Assembly: GCF_040362915.1 (NCBI RefSeq)
Contig: NZ_AP029612.1
Coordinates: forward strand, 806,001 to 870,000
Length of the DNA stretch: 64,000 nucleotides
Direction of reading: 5' to 3'
Source: Sediminibacterium sp. KACHI17
GTDB lineage: Bacteria; Bacteroidota; Bacteroidia; Chitinophagales; Chitinophagaceae
The position numbers and the translations under genes were made by a program. The notes beneath the pieces were generated by a model. That model did no database searches. It saw only the letters and a list, made by a program, of their open reading frames with translations, and was not told the origin of the DNA. The number at the start of each line of letters is the position of its first letter. Positions within the stretch are counted from its first letter, which is position 1. Below, piece by piece: positions 1-8,111 of this stretch.

Positions 1-501
1 GCAAAGCCAAGGGTGAATGATGCACAGTTAGCTGAAGATCTGGTGCAGGAAACATTTTTAAGTGCATGGAAAGCGAGAGATGGATTTAAAGGGGAAGCTT
101 CGGAGAAAAGTTGGTTATTCACGATCTTGAAAAATAAGATCATTGACCATTATCGTAAAAAAAGTAAGGAGATCATTCAGTCTGCATCAGAAAAGGATGC
201 AACGGATGACTTCTTTAACCAGGCAGACCACTGGACTGACAAGGACCAGCCTTTAAGCTGGGGAGTAGATGGATTGGACTCACTGCAACAAAAAGAATTT
301 TTTACGGTATTGGAAGGATGTAAGAAAAAATTGCAGCATCTGCAGCAGGCCGTATTTGTCATGAAATACATGGAAGACCTAGATGCAGCGGATATCTGTA
401 AGGCATTGAACATTACACCGTCTAACTATTGGGTATTGATACACAGAGCCAAATTAGGACTGAGGGCCTGTCTGGAGAAAAACTGGATCAACCTGAAATA
501 A
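1..501 (+). CDS. ECF-type RNA polymerase sigma factor, 5' end missing
   Basis: The frame is open from the first base, so the gene starts outside the window; a GTG at 13 is in frame but falls inside the conserved region 2 and is not the true start. The visible part has the region 2 signature AEDLVQETFLSAW followed by a helix ending in IIDHYRKK, a variable linker, and a region 4 helix-turn-helix near the C terminus (ADICKALNITPSNYWVLIHRAK). This is the layout of extracytoplasmic-function sigma-70 proteins, which direct polymerase to a small regulon. The downstream zinc-finger gene is its likely anti-sigma partner. Which stimulus it answers cannot be read from the sequence. Confidence 0.9.
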   Translation, partial: AKPRVNDAQLAEDLVQETFLSAWKARDGFKGEASEKSWLFTILKNKIIDHYRKKSKEIIQSASEKDATDDFFNQADHWTDKDQPLSWGVDGLDSLQQKEFFTVLEGCKKKLQHLQQAVFVMKYMEDLDAADICKALNITPSNYWVLIHRAKLGLRACLEKNWINLK

Positions 502-514
502 TAACCTGATCAAC

Positions 515-757
515 ATGGGACTATTTACTATCAGTTGTAAAAAAGCTACTTATCTGGTTTCTAAAAAGGAAGAAGGTAAGTTGAACTGGATCGAAAGTAT
601 CCAGTTGCGCACGCATATGACGATTTGTAGTTTATGCAGGTTATTCGAGCAACAATCTAGATTCATCACTAAGCATGCCAAACATATGCACAGTGATGAG
701 ACATTGACGGAAGACCAAAAAAAGAAGATCGAAAAAGCTTTTAATCAAGCGCAATAG
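515..757 (+). CDS. Small zinc-finger anti-sigma factor-like protein
   Basis: An 80-residue protein starting 13 bases after the sigma factor stop. It carries a Cys near residue 8 and an HxxxCxxC block (THMTICSLC), the arrangement of the zinc-binding anti-sigma (ZAS/zf-HC2) fold. It lacks any membrane segment, so it would be a soluble regulator that binds the sigma factor rather than a membrane-tethered one. Tight coupling to the ECF sigma gene supports this. A terminator follows directly, so the pair ends an operon. Function is inferred from motif and context. Confidence 0.75.
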   Translation: MGLFTISCKKATYLVSKKEEGKLNWIESIQLRTHMTICSLCRLFEQQSRFITKHAKHMHSDETLTEDQKKKIEKAFNQAQ

Positions 758-772
758 ACTAAAGATCATCGT

Positions 773-812
773 AAAAAAATGTCGAACATATGGCTATGTT
801 CGACATTTTTTA
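773..812. terminator. Bidirectional intrinsic terminator
   Basis: An inverted repeat with a stem of about 11 GC-containing pairs (ATGTCGAACATA and its complement) around a TGGC loop, with an A-run on the left and a T-run on the right. It lies between two convergent genes and can end transcripts from both directions. Confidence 0.85.
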
Positions 813-831
813 TTCCAGGTTTGGATGTTGA

Positions 832-1494
832 TTATTTCTCCGAAGGGTTCTTCTTCCCTGCCAGTAATTTTTCTAATGCAGTTTCCAGTCTTCTTTTACG
901 GGTCTCCTCTTTTTTAGCGCCCTGGATCCAGGTTACGTATTCCTTCTGGTTGGTAAAAGATAAAGAGCTGAAAAATTCTTTTGCTTCTTCATGCTTGGTG
1001 AACAGTCTTTCCAGTTCTACCGGAGCTACCACCAGGCGTTTTTCAAAATCCACCCCCATTTCCTGACTCTTCACTTCCGAAAAAGCTCTTGAACGGTTAG
1101 GAATCTTATCTGTTTTCTTGAAGCGGATTGCGCTCCACACATGGTCCAATGCCACCTGACGAACAGATTCATATTCTTTTTTGGTCAAACAATCCCAGCT
1201 GCAATCACGATTCAGATCGCTAACAATTTTGCTGGTTGTTTTGGGATATGCCACCCATAATTTGCTGTCTTCATGTAAGGCCGGTATCACTTCACACAAA
1301 ACAGTATTCAGTTGTTGTTGACTGATCGCAAAAACCAATGCAAAGTCTACCTTTTTACTTCTCAGTAGTGGGGTAACATTTTTAGCGTAGGTTAATTTAG
1401 CAAACTGTTTTTCGATCGCTGAAGGAAGACCCTGGATTAGGAGGTTCTTCTCATCCTTCAGCTGTAATTTTTCCAACATAGTCTGATTTGACAT
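832..1494 (-). CDS. YdeI/OmpD-associated (OmdA) family protein
   Basis: The C-terminal half (from about residue 150) has the OmdA pattern: a PVELERLF stretch, then a helix FFSSLSFTNQKEYVTWIQGAK and the basic ETRKRRLE motif typical of YdeI/OmpD-associated proteins. The N-terminal half resembles the DUF3052-like partner domain found in Bacteroidota relatives. About 220 residues, no signal peptide, so cytoplasmic. A TTG at 1524 is in frame but the ATG at 1494 fits better. Families of this type are annotated as bacteriocin-protection or uncharacterised proteins; the biochemical role is unknown. It is a single-gene unit with its own promoter. Confidence 0.7.
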   Translation of the reverse strand: MSNQTMLEKLQLKDEKNLLIQGLPSAIEKQFAKLTYAKNVTPLLRSKKVDFALVFAISQQQLNTVLCEVIPALHEDSKLWVAYPKTTSKIVSDLNRDCSWDCLTKKEYESVRQVALDHVWSAIRFKKTDKIPNRSRAFSEVKSQEMGVDFEKRLVVAPVELERLFTKHEEAKEFFSSLSFTNQKEYVTWIQGAKKEETRKRRLETALEKLLAGKKNPSEK

Positions 1495-1532
1495 GCCTAA
1501 AGAGAAATTTACGAGGATGAACAAAAGAAGTG

Positions 1533-1565
1533 CAAAGTTAAAAAAATGTTACCGCTTTCCGCAAA
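1533..1565 (-). promoter_or_regulatory. Bacteroidota-type promoter for the OmdA-like gene
   Basis: Read on the minus strand: TTTG (1565-1562), 21 bases, then TAACTTTG (1540-1533), matching the TTTG / TAnnTTTG consensus. The start codon is 38 bases downstream. It has the same spacer length as the promoter at 63375. Confidence 0.65.
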
Positions 1566-1665
1566 CAAATGGCGGGTATTTTGTGTTGTCGCCTATTTTT
1601 TAACACAAAAAGGCTGATTTAACTGAGATATATTTGAAAATTACAATGTGAGTGCGTATTGTCAA

Positions 1666-1729
1666 GTGAATGGTGAATTGTCAATAGGTAACCTATGTTA
1701 AATTCATCATTGACCATTCACCATTCACT
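1666..1729. repeat. Heptad-step inverted repeat, GTGAATT word
   Basis: Left arm of three 7-bp units (GTGAATG, GTGAATT, GTCAATA) and right arm ATTGACC, ATTCACC, ATTCACT; arms complement at 19 of 20 positions around a 23-base loop. The right arm overlaps the stop codon of the M48 protease gene. Same word as the repeat at 13697. Confidence 0.85.
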
Positions 1730-2534
1730 ACTTCCGATAATATTGCATCACTGTCTGATCCATGATCTTTTGGAGTTCGTTTATACGTGTCTCGTCTGCC
1801 GGGTGTGTGCTTAGGAACTCGGGTGGTTTATTCCCTCCGGATGCTGCAGCCATTCTTTTCCAGAAAGCGATGGACTCACGAGGGTCATAACCTGCCAATG
1901 CGGAGAACATGAGACCTAATCTATCTGCTTCTAATTCATTTTTACGACTGAAAGGCAACATCACACCTACGTTTGACCCAATTCCATAGGACATCATAAA
2001 CAAATTCTGCGTCTCTGCAGGTTTCGAAGCGAGTGCTGCCGACAAAGCCATCCCGCCTAACTGCTGGAACATACCCTGACTCATGCGCTCATTTCCATGT
2101 CTGGCCAATGCATGCGCAACTTCATGCCCCATCACCACTGCCAGTCCCGCCTCATTCAAGGTATAAGGAAGGATACCGGTATACACAACAATTTTTCCAC
2201 CCGGCATACACCAGGCATTGGGTTCTTTGTTATTGACCAGATTGACTTCCCACTGGAAATTTTCGAGTTCTTTTTCAAGTCCTTTTTCGGTGTAATATTT
2301 TTTGATGGCGCTGATGATGCGATCGCCTACATTCTTCACCATCACTGCATCTTTATTGGTATTCAGGGGCACAGCAGGATTCGCAGTCATAAACTCTTTG
2401 TACTGCGTAAAAGCCATCGCCTGTACTTCTGATTCGGGGATCAAATTCAATTGGTTACGACCGGTGATCGCATTACGATGACAAGCCGAGAAAACCAAAG
2501 CCATAACGAATAGCGATGTGATACACTTCTGCAT
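1728..2534 (-). CDS. M48-family metalloprotease, lipoprotein
   Basis: A 268-residue zinc peptidase. The N terminus is a lipoprotein signal with lipobox FSAC, lipidation expected at Cys18, placing it on the inner or outer membrane facing the periplasm. The HEVAH zinc site sits at about residues 137-141, preceded by the PNAWCMPGGKIVVYTG stretch, with the third ligand in NELEADRLG near residue 203. This is the LoiP/YcaL/BepA-type M48 layout, linked in other bacteria to outer-membrane protein quality control. No TPR tail as in BepA, so closer to LoiP-like forms. Monocistronic; promoter box at 2572. Confidence 0.9.
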   Translation of the reverse strand: MQKCITSLFVMALVFSACHRNAITGRNQLNLIPESEVQAMAFTQYKEFMTANPAVPLNTNKDAVMVKNVGDRIISAIKKYYTEKGLEKELENFQWEVNLVNNKEPNAWCMPGGKIVVYTGILPYTLNEAGLAVVMGHEVAHALARHGNERMSQGMFQQLGGMALSAALASKPAETQNLFMMSYGIGSNVGVMLPFSRKNELEADRLGLMFSALAGYDPRESIAFWKRMAAASGGNKPPEFLSTHPADETRINELQKIMDQTVMQYYRK

Positions 2535-2571
2535 AGGACATCATTTAGTCATAAGTAAGAAAAAATCTTGC

Positions 2572-2579
2572 CAAAGATA
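2572..2579 (-). promoter_or_regulatory. -7 box (TATCTTTG) for M48 protease gene
   Basis: Perfect TAnnTTTG match on the minus strand, 37 bases upstream of the protease start. No clear TTTG at -33. Confidence 0.45.
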
Positions 2580-2580
2580 G

Positions 2581-2636
2581 TGGTAGACCATAGTTGATAG
2601 ACCATGGTCCATGGACTATCGACTATGGACTATTGC
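2581..2636. repeat. Heptad-step palindrome, CCATGGT/CTATGGA word
   Basis: Eight contiguous 7-bp units (CCATAGT, TGATAGA, CCATGGT, CCATGGA, CTATCGA, CTATGGA and neighbours) that fold back on themselves without a loop. It overlaps the plsY stop codon at 2630. The same word recurs at 53733. Confidence 0.85.
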
Positions 2637-3289
2637 TTAAACCGATCTCTTCTCAATCTACGTTTGTCGCGGTAGCGAAGGATGGGGACTTTGCTTTCTG
2701 TGCCTTTGAGGATACGAGAAATATTCTTTTGATGGGTCAATACCACCATCAAGGCAACGAGAACTGCGAAAATGCGATATAGGGTTTCTTCTTCATTGAA
2801 GATGAATAGAATAAAAACCATAAAAGAGATACCTGCCAGAATAGAACTTAAGGAAACAAAACGGGTCAGGTAAAGAACGATCAGGAATACGCCGATACAA
2901 CAGAGTGCTACAACAGGTTGAATGGCCACAGCCATACCCAGCAAAGTTGCCACGCCTTTACCTCCACGGAAATTTGCCCAGATCGGGAAAATATGACCTA
3001 AAACAGAGGCAAGGCCCAATCCGATCATCAGATTGGTTCTATCCCATTCATTGGTTAAATAATAAGGAAGGAGGATATACAGAGAAGTAGCGACCACACC
3101 TTTGATTACATCTACCATCATCACGAAACTGCCCCATTTAGAACCTAACACACGAAAAGTGTTCGTAGCGCCTGCATTGCCGCTTCCGTAATCTCTGATA
3201 TCAATACCAAAAAAACGTTTGCTGACCCAAATAGCGGTGGGAACCGATCCAATTAAATATGCCAGTACAATGAGCAATAATTCGTTCAT
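2630..3289 (-). CDS. plsY: Glycerol-3-phosphate acyltransferase PlsY
   Basis: Makes lysophosphatidate from acyl-phosphate and glycerol-3-phosphate, the first step of phospholipid synthesis, in the inner membrane. All three family motifs are present: GSGNAGATN (about residues 36-44), GHIFPIWANFRGGKGVAT (about 98-115) and LTHQKNISRILKGTE near residue 190. Several hydrophobic segments fit the seven-helix membrane fold. At 219 residues it is of usual length with a basic C-terminal tail. It stands alone with its own -7 box; the partner plsX is not in the window. Confidence 0.95.
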   Translation of the reverse strand: MNELLLIVLAYLIGSVPTAIWVSKRFFGIDIRDYGSGNAGATNTFRVLGSKWGSFVMMVDVIKGVVATSLYILLPYYLTNEWDRTNLMIGLGLASVLGHIFPIWANFRGGKGVATLLGMAVAIQPVVALCCIGVFLIVLYLTRFVSLSSILAGISFMVFILFIFNEEETLYRIFAVLVALMVVLTHQKNISRILKGTESKVPILRYRDKRRLRRDRFKQ

Positions 3290-3315
3290 CGGGGGGTGGT
3301 TGAAGTTTGGAGCTA

Positions 3316-3323
3316 CAAATATA
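3316..3323 (-). promoter_or_regulatory. -7 box (TATATTTG) for plsY
   Basis: Perfect TAnnTTTG on the minus strand, 26 bases upstream of the plsY start codon. Confidence 0.5.
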
Positions 3324-3368
3324 GCTAAAATGAAGATAATGATTTCTTAACAGACCGAATGGGGAAAA

Positions 3369-4190
3369 TCAGTTCTTCAGGTGTAAAGCTATCCACCCCT
3401 CTTTGGTGAGGGTCTGCTGATGCGACCAACCCAATGTTTTACAAGCAGTTAGTATGTCGGATTCGTCCATCACCAGTAATCCACTGAGTAAGATATCACC
3501 TCCCGGCTTCACTGCTTTGCCCAACAGGCTCAGGTTATCAAGTATGATATTCTTGTTAATATTGGCTATCACAATATCGTACTGTTGATTTGTTTTAGCA
3601 GTATCAAATAGTTGAATACCAATGTTTTTACATTGATTAATTAAACTATTTTCTGAAGCATTTTCAATACACCAGGGATCGTTATCCACGGCCAGTATCT
3701 CAGTAGCCCCTAACCGCTCAGCCAGAATAGCCAGAATACCCGTACCTGTGCCAAAATCAAAGACCGACTTCCCTTGAAAATCAATGGATTCCATCAATTT
3801 CATGACGGAAAAAGTGGTTCCGTGGTGACCGGTCCCGAAACTCATCTTGGGTGTTATGATGATCTCATGCCGCACACCTGTCATGGGCGGATGAAACCCG
3901 GCCCTGACTCCCACAAAATCAGCTACCTGAACAGGCTCAAAGTTGGATTCCCAAAGTGCATTCCAATTTTGCTTTTCAATAATTGATTTTGAATAAGTTA
4001 ATGAATATTGATTCAATATTAATTCAATATTATTCCAATCAATATTTCCTTCCTGAGCATATGCTTTCAAAGCATCATCCAGTTCCTCAAATCCATCAAA
4101 TCCGTTTGCAGACAATGCTGCGATCAACGCTTCTCGGATAGCAGGATCCGCTACTTGAATGGCAACTTCAACAGATACATTATCGCTCAT
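3369..4190 (-). CDS. prmA: Ribosomal protein L11 methyltransferase
   Basis: SAM-dependent enzyme that methylates ribosomal protein L11. The N-terminal substrate-recognition domain spans about residues 1-95; the Rossmann methyltransferase follows with the SFGTGHHGTT stretch, motif I DFGTGTGILAI, acidic residue in LAVDND, and the IANINKNI catalytic-loop region. I place the start at the ATG at 4190, giving 273 residues, because it is preceded by a GGAG ribosome site; in-frame ATGs further upstream would run into the terminator at 4214. It lies downstream of pnp on the same strand but beyond a terminator, so it may depend on readthrough or a local promoter. Confidence 0.92.
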   Translation of the reverse strand: MSDNVSVEVAIQVADPAIREALIAALSANGFDGFEELDDALKAYAQEGNIDWNNIELILNQYSLTYSKSIIEKQNWNALWESNFEPVQVADFVGVRAGFHPPMTGVRHEIIITPKMSFGTGHHGTTFSVMKLMESIDFQGKSVFDFGTGTGILAILAERLGATEILAVDNDPWCIENASENSLINQCKNIGIQLFDTAKTNQQYDIVIANINKNIILDNLSLLGKAVKPGGDILLSGLLVMDESDILTACKTLGWSHQQTLTKEGWIALHLKN

Positions 4191-4213
4191 AACCGCTCCA
4201 TTTTTAATAAAGA

Positions 4214-4244
4214 AAAGAGGCATTCTTTTTGGGGAATGCCTCTT
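4214..4244 (-). terminator. Intrinsic terminator after pnp
   Basis: An 11-pair stem (AAGAGGCATTC and its complement) with a 9-base loop, followed on the minus strand by a T-rich run. It lies between pnp and prmA and should reduce readthrough into prmA. Confidence 0.75.
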
Positions 4245-4264
4245 GACCATATGATTTTTTTGAA

Positions 4265-6430
4265 TTATTCTCCTTTTGGTTCAGCAGCCTGATCCTCTCT
4301 TGGCTTCTGCCCTTCTGGTCTTGGCATCAATACCTTACGGCTCAATTTGAACTTTCCGGTCTTTGGATCAAGTCCTACCAATTTCACTTTCACCATATCA
4401 CCTTCATTGAATAAGCCTTCCATGCTTTCCAAACGTTTCCAGCTGATCTCACTGATGTGCAACAAGCCTTGTTTACCCGGCATGAATTCTACAAAAGCGC
4501 CGAATTCTTTGATCCCTTTTACAGGTCCTTCATATACTTCTCCGATCTGAGGAACTGCCGTGATACCACGTACCCATCTAACTGCTTTTTCTACAGATTC
4601 TTTATTCGCAGAGAAGATACTTACCTCACCGGTATTACCTACTTCTTCGATATTGATGGTAGTGCCTGTCTCACGCTGGATCTCCTGGATCACTTTACCA
4701 CCCGGTCCGATCACCGCACCGATGAATTCTTTGTCTATCACCAATTTCACCATACGCGGTGCATGCGGCTTCACATCCGGACGATGTGCCGGAATACATT
4801 CATACATCGCATCCAGGATATGTAAACGTCCTTTTCTCGCTTGCTCCAATGCTTCACGCATTACTTCCATGCTCAATCCGTCTACTTTAATATCCATCTG
4901 CACACCACAAATACCATCACGGGTACCGGTTACTTTGAAATCCATATCACCCAGATGATCTTCATCACCCAGGATATCGGTCAAGATCGCATATTTACCA
5001 TCTTCACGGGTGATCAATCCCATTGCTACACCACTCACGTGTTTAGGAACAGGTACACCTGCATCCATCAGCGCCAATGAACCGGCACATACTGTAGCCA
5101 TTGAAGAGGAACCATTACTTTCTAAAATATCACTCACCACACGAACCGTGTAAGCATACGTACTGGTATCCGGCATCATCTGCTTCAATGAACGTTGTGC
5201 CAGGTTACCATGTCCAACTTCACGACGGCTTTGTCCACGCATCATTTTCACTTCACCCGTACTGAATGGAGGGAAATTATAGTGTAAGAAAAACTTAGAC
5301 TCTACAGATTTCGCTGCACTCTCTACCAGCAATTCATCCAATGCTGTACCAAAAGTAACCGTAGTTAAAGACTGCGTTTCACCACGGGTGAACAATGCAG
5401 AACCGTGTGGGGTTGGTAATGGATCTACTTCCATTGCCAATGGACGAACTTCATCCAATTTACGGCCATCCAAGCGGAAACGATCATCGATGATCATGCT
5501 ACGCACTACTTCCCACTTCAGGTCTTCGTAGTATTTTTTTGCTAATTTTTTATCGAGATCAGTTGCTTCTTCACCCAGACTAGCGATCAGTTCATCTTTC
5601 AATGCACTGTAAGCATCGCTGCGTTCATGTTTGGCCGATCCTTTACGAGAGATCTCATATACACGCTGTTTAGCAAATGCATATACTTTCTCACGAAGTT
5701 CTTCATTCTGCTCAGGCTTTTTGTAATCGCGAACGGTAGTGATACCTTTCTTCGCACGTAATTCAGCTTGTGCTTTGATATGAACACGAATGGCATCATG
5801 AGCCATTTCCAATACTTTGATCAGATCTGCTTCAGAACACTCTTTTGCTTCACCTTCCACCATCATCAGGTTCTTATCGGTAGCCGCTACGATGAATTCC
5901 AATTCAGACTTCTCTAATTCTGAACGGGTTGGGTTGATGATATATTCACCATTGATACGTCCAACACGAACTTCACTGATGATCTCTTTGATAGGAATAT
6001 CAGAAACAGCCAATGCCGCTGATGCTGCTAAACAAGCAAGTGAATCAGGCATTACTTCATCATCGCTGGAGATCAAACTCACCAATACCTGTACATCACA
6101 GAGATAATCTTCAGGAAACAATGGACGCAAAGCACGATCGATCAATCGGCTGGTCAGGATCTCATAATCATTCAAACGTGCTTCACGCTTGAAGAATGAA
6201 CCAGGGATACGACCGGCAGAAGCAAATTTCTCCTGATAGTCTACACTCAATGGGAAGAAGTCTTGTCCTTCTTTAGGTTCTTTATTGGCAACAACTGTTG
6301 CAAGCAATACGCAATTACCCTGACGAACAGTTACGGCTCCATCAGCCTGACGGGCCAACTTACCGGTTTCTATGGTAACGATACGGTTACCACCGATATC
6401 GAAACTTACACTTAATGGTTGTGATAACAT
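4265..6430 (-). CDS. pnp: Polyribonucleotide nucleotidyltransferase (PNPase)
   Basis: Phosphorolytic 3'-5' exoribonuclease of the RNA degradosome and RNA turnover. The order of domains is complete: first RNase PH fold (about 10-140), helical linker (about 240-320), catalytic RNase PH fold with FFLHYNFPPFSTGE and GRREVGHG-like GQSRREVGHGNLA (about 385-410) and the GDMDFK / TRDGICGVQMDIK block, a KH domain containing IGPGGKVIQ (about 580), and a C-terminal S1 domain (VKGIKEFGAFVEF). About 721 residues from the ATG at 6430, which I prefer over a TTG two codons upstream. It follows rpsO as in many bacteria. Confidence 0.97.
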   Translation of the reverse strand: MLSQPLSVSFDIGGNRIVTIETGKLARQADGAVTVRQGNCVLLATVVANKEPKEGQDFFPLSVDYQEKFASAGRIPGSFFKREARLNDYEILTSRLIDRALRPLFPEDYLCDVQVLVSLISSDDEVMPDSLACLAASAALAVSDIPIKEIISEVRVGRINGEYIINPTRSELEKSELEFIVAATDKNLMMVEGEAKECSEADLIKVLEMAHDAIRVHIKAQAELRAKKGITTVRDYKKPEQNEELREKVYAFAKQRVYEISRKGSAKHERSDAYSALKDELIASLGEEATDLDKKLAKKYYEDLKWEVVRSMIIDDRFRLDGRKLDEVRPLAMEVDPLPTPHGSALFTRGETQSLTTVTFGTALDELLVESAAKSVESKFFLHYNFPPFSTGEVKMMRGQSRREVGHGNLAQRSLKQMMPDTSTYAYTVRVVSDILESNGSSSMATVCAGSLALMDAGVPVPKHVSGVAMGLITREDGKYAILTDILGDEDHLGDMDFKVTGTRDGICGVQMDIKVDGLSMEVMREALEQARKGRLHILDAMYECIPAHRPDVKPHAPRMVKLVIDKEFIGAVIGPGGKVIQEIQRETGTTINIEEVGNTGEVSIFSANKESVEKAVRWVRGITAVPQIGEVYEGPVKGIKEFGAFVEFMPGKQGLLHISEISWKRLESMEGLFNEGDMVKVKLVGLDPKTGKFKLSRKVLMPRPEGQKPREDQAAEPKGE

Positions 6431-6535
6431 AAACAAAATTTGTGAAGACCTCGATCAGACACAAGGCGGGAAATCGTGCTGAAAGGATCTTGGTTAAAAG
6501 GGATTTTACCGAAAAACAGGTATAGACACAAATAA

Positions 6536-6571
6536 CTATTCCCAACCGTTAATAATATCAGTTGGGAATAG
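6536..6571 (-). other. Hairpin between rpsO and pnp
   Basis: An 11-pair perfect stem (CTATTCCCAAC and complement) with a 14-base AT-rich loop, in the spacer between rpsO and pnp. On the minus strand it is followed by TTATTTG rather than a clean T-run, so it may be a weak terminator or a processing/attenuation hairpin. In E. coli the rpsO-pnp spacer holds an RNase III hairpin used in PNPase autocontrol; equivalence here is only inferred. Confidence 0.6.
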
Positions 6572-6592
6572 CATGTATCATAGACTGAAAAA

Positions 6593-6865
6593 TTATTTTC
6601 TCAGACCCAGTTTCTCGATGAGTGCACGATAGCCCTGCAGGTTATTCTTCTGCATATAAGTCAACAAACGCTTACGCTGACCTACCATCTGCATCAAACC
6701 ACGGTGAGTGGAATAATCTTTTTTGTTGGCTTGTAAGTGCTTAGAAATGTGGGCAATACGCTCAGTCAGCAATGCTACCTGACCTTCAATTGAACCCGTG
6801 TTAGTGGCTTTACCACCGAATTCAGCAAAAATGCTGGCTTTTTTTTCTGTTGTTAAATGAGACAT
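6593..6865 (-). CDS. rpsO: 30S ribosomal protein S15
   Basis: A 90-residue basic protein with the S15 signature: TGSIEGQVALLTERIAHISKHL and HRGLMQMVGQRKRLLTYMQ, the helices that bind 16S rRNA and the S6/S18 pair. The start at 6865 (MSHLTTEKK) is where S15 proteins begin; the upstream in-frame extension of 24 codons would contain the leader and has no family similarity. The gene has its own -7 box at 6919 and is followed by pnp. Confidence 0.97.
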   Translation of the reverse strand: MSHLTTEKKASIFAEFGGKATNTGSIEGQVALLTERIAHISKHLQANKKDYSTHRGLMQMVGQRKRLLTYMQKNNLQGYRALIEKLGLRK

Positions 6866-6918
6866 CTGAAAATGTTTAATAGACTCCGGAATGTTTTCCT
6901 CTTTATTTTTATCGGCTG

Positions 6919-6926
6919 CAAAGGTA
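6919..6926 (-). promoter_or_regulatory. -7 box (TACCTTTG) for rpsO
   Basis: Perfect TAnnTTTG on the minus strand. It implies an rpsO leader of roughly 45-50 bases, long enough for translational control. Confidence 0.55.
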
Positions 6927-7127
6927 GTTAATATCATGGAATTTTGATAATTTTAAATCCTGATTTTTAACCCGATTTGTCGTCCGGCGTACACAGGATC
7001 CTCCCCGTAACTGTTCATCGGCTGAAAAATGTTGTTTGCCAACTCCCCCTTTCAGGGGAAATTGTAACTAATTTATTGATTTACAACAGAATATCTTTTA
7101 TTTTGTTGTACTAGCAAAGTCTTTTTC

Positions 7128-8030
7128 ATGTTTGGAGTCACGATTCTTGGGAATAATTCTGCCCTACCGGCCTATGACAGGCATCCTACTGCTCAGGCCA
7201 TTACCCTGAATGAACAGTTATTCCTGATCGACTGTGGAGAAGGCACTCAAATGCAACTCGCCAAATACAAAGTTCGTCGTGGCCGCATCAACCATATTTT
7301 CATCTCACACCTCCATGGAGATCATTATTTTGGGCTGATCGGACTACTGACGAGTATGGGACTCTTAGGCCGTGAGCAAGATCTGCATGTGTACGGACCA
7401 CCTCAATTAAAGGACATCATACAACTACAATTGGATGTGGCAGCCACCACCCTTCCCTATGCATTACATTTTTATGGTTTGGAAGAAGAAGGGTTGATCC
7501 TTGATCATCCAAAGTTTTCGGTTGAATGTTTCAAAACCCAACATCGCATCCCCTGCTTTGGTTTTATTATTCGTGAAAAGAAGAAAGCCAGAAAGATCAA
7601 TAAAGATGCTGCAATAGCTTATGAAATTCCATCCGTGTATTATGAGCGTTTGAAAAACGGAGATGATTATGAAACCAGAGATGGAAAGATCATCAAAAAT
7701 GAATGGGTCACTTTTCCCAATACACCCGGCAGAAGTTATGCATTCTCTGCAGACACGATCTATGATCCGCAAATCGCAGAAAAAACAAAAGGCGTCACAG
7801 TGTTATACCATGAAGCCACTTACTTGAAAGACCTGGAAGAAAGAGCTGCAGCACGATACCATTCTACTACGATCCAAGCAGCTGCTATTGCACAACAAGC
7901 AGAGGTCCAGAAATTATTGATCGGACATTTCAGCAGCAAATATGAACTACTGGATGACTTTCTCACTGAAGCACAATCTGTATTTCCGAATACACAACTC
8001 GCAATCGAAGGAACGACTTATTTGATTTAA
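7128..8030 (+). CDS. rnz: Ribonuclease Z (tRNase Z)
   Basis: Metallo-beta-lactamase fold endonuclease that removes the 3' trailer of tRNA precursors. Visible zinc-site motifs are SHLHGDHYFGL (about 60-70), the Asp in FSADT (about 213), HEATY (about 227) and the final His in GHFSSKY (about 265). At 300 residues it matches the short bacterial form and retains the flexible-arm region between 145 and 195. The start ATG lies about 28 bases after a TATCTTTT sequence that could be its -7 box. No tRNA genes are nearby. Confidence 0.95.
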   Translation: MFGVTILGNNSALPAYDRHPTAQAITLNEQLFLIDCGEGTQMQLAKYKVRRGRINHIFISHLHGDHYFGLIGLLTSMGLLGREQDLHVYGPPQLKDIIQLQLDVAATTLPYALHFYGLEEEGLILDHPKFSVECFKTQHRIPCFGFIIREKKKARKINKDAAIAYEIPSVYYERLKNGDDYETRDGKIIKNEWVTFPNTPGRSYAFSADTIYDPQIAEKTKGVTVLYHEATYLKDLEERAAARYHSTTIQAAAIAQQAEVQKLLIGHFSSKYELLDDFLTEAQSVFPNTQLAIEGTTYLI

Positions 8031-8055
8031 ACTTTTCATTCAATCGTAGTATGTA

Positions 8056-8107
8056 CCGCAGATTTTTATGATTGATTATGATCATAACCGATCATAAAAA
8101 TCTGCGG
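8056..8107. repeat. GCAGATTTTTATGAT hairpin element (copy 1)
   Basis: A near-perfect palindrome whose arms begin CCGCAGATTTTTATGAT and end with the complement, around a GATTATGATCATAACC centre. It lies between two convergent genes and probably acts as a terminator-like structure. Related copies are at 18191, 18851 and 22066. Confidence 0.85.
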
Positions 8108-8111
8108 CCTA

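Noticed and set aside
4457..4958. Plus-strand open frames of 120-130 codons opposite pnp
   Set aside because: They are antisense to well-conserved KH and RNase PH domains of pnp and show no family features.
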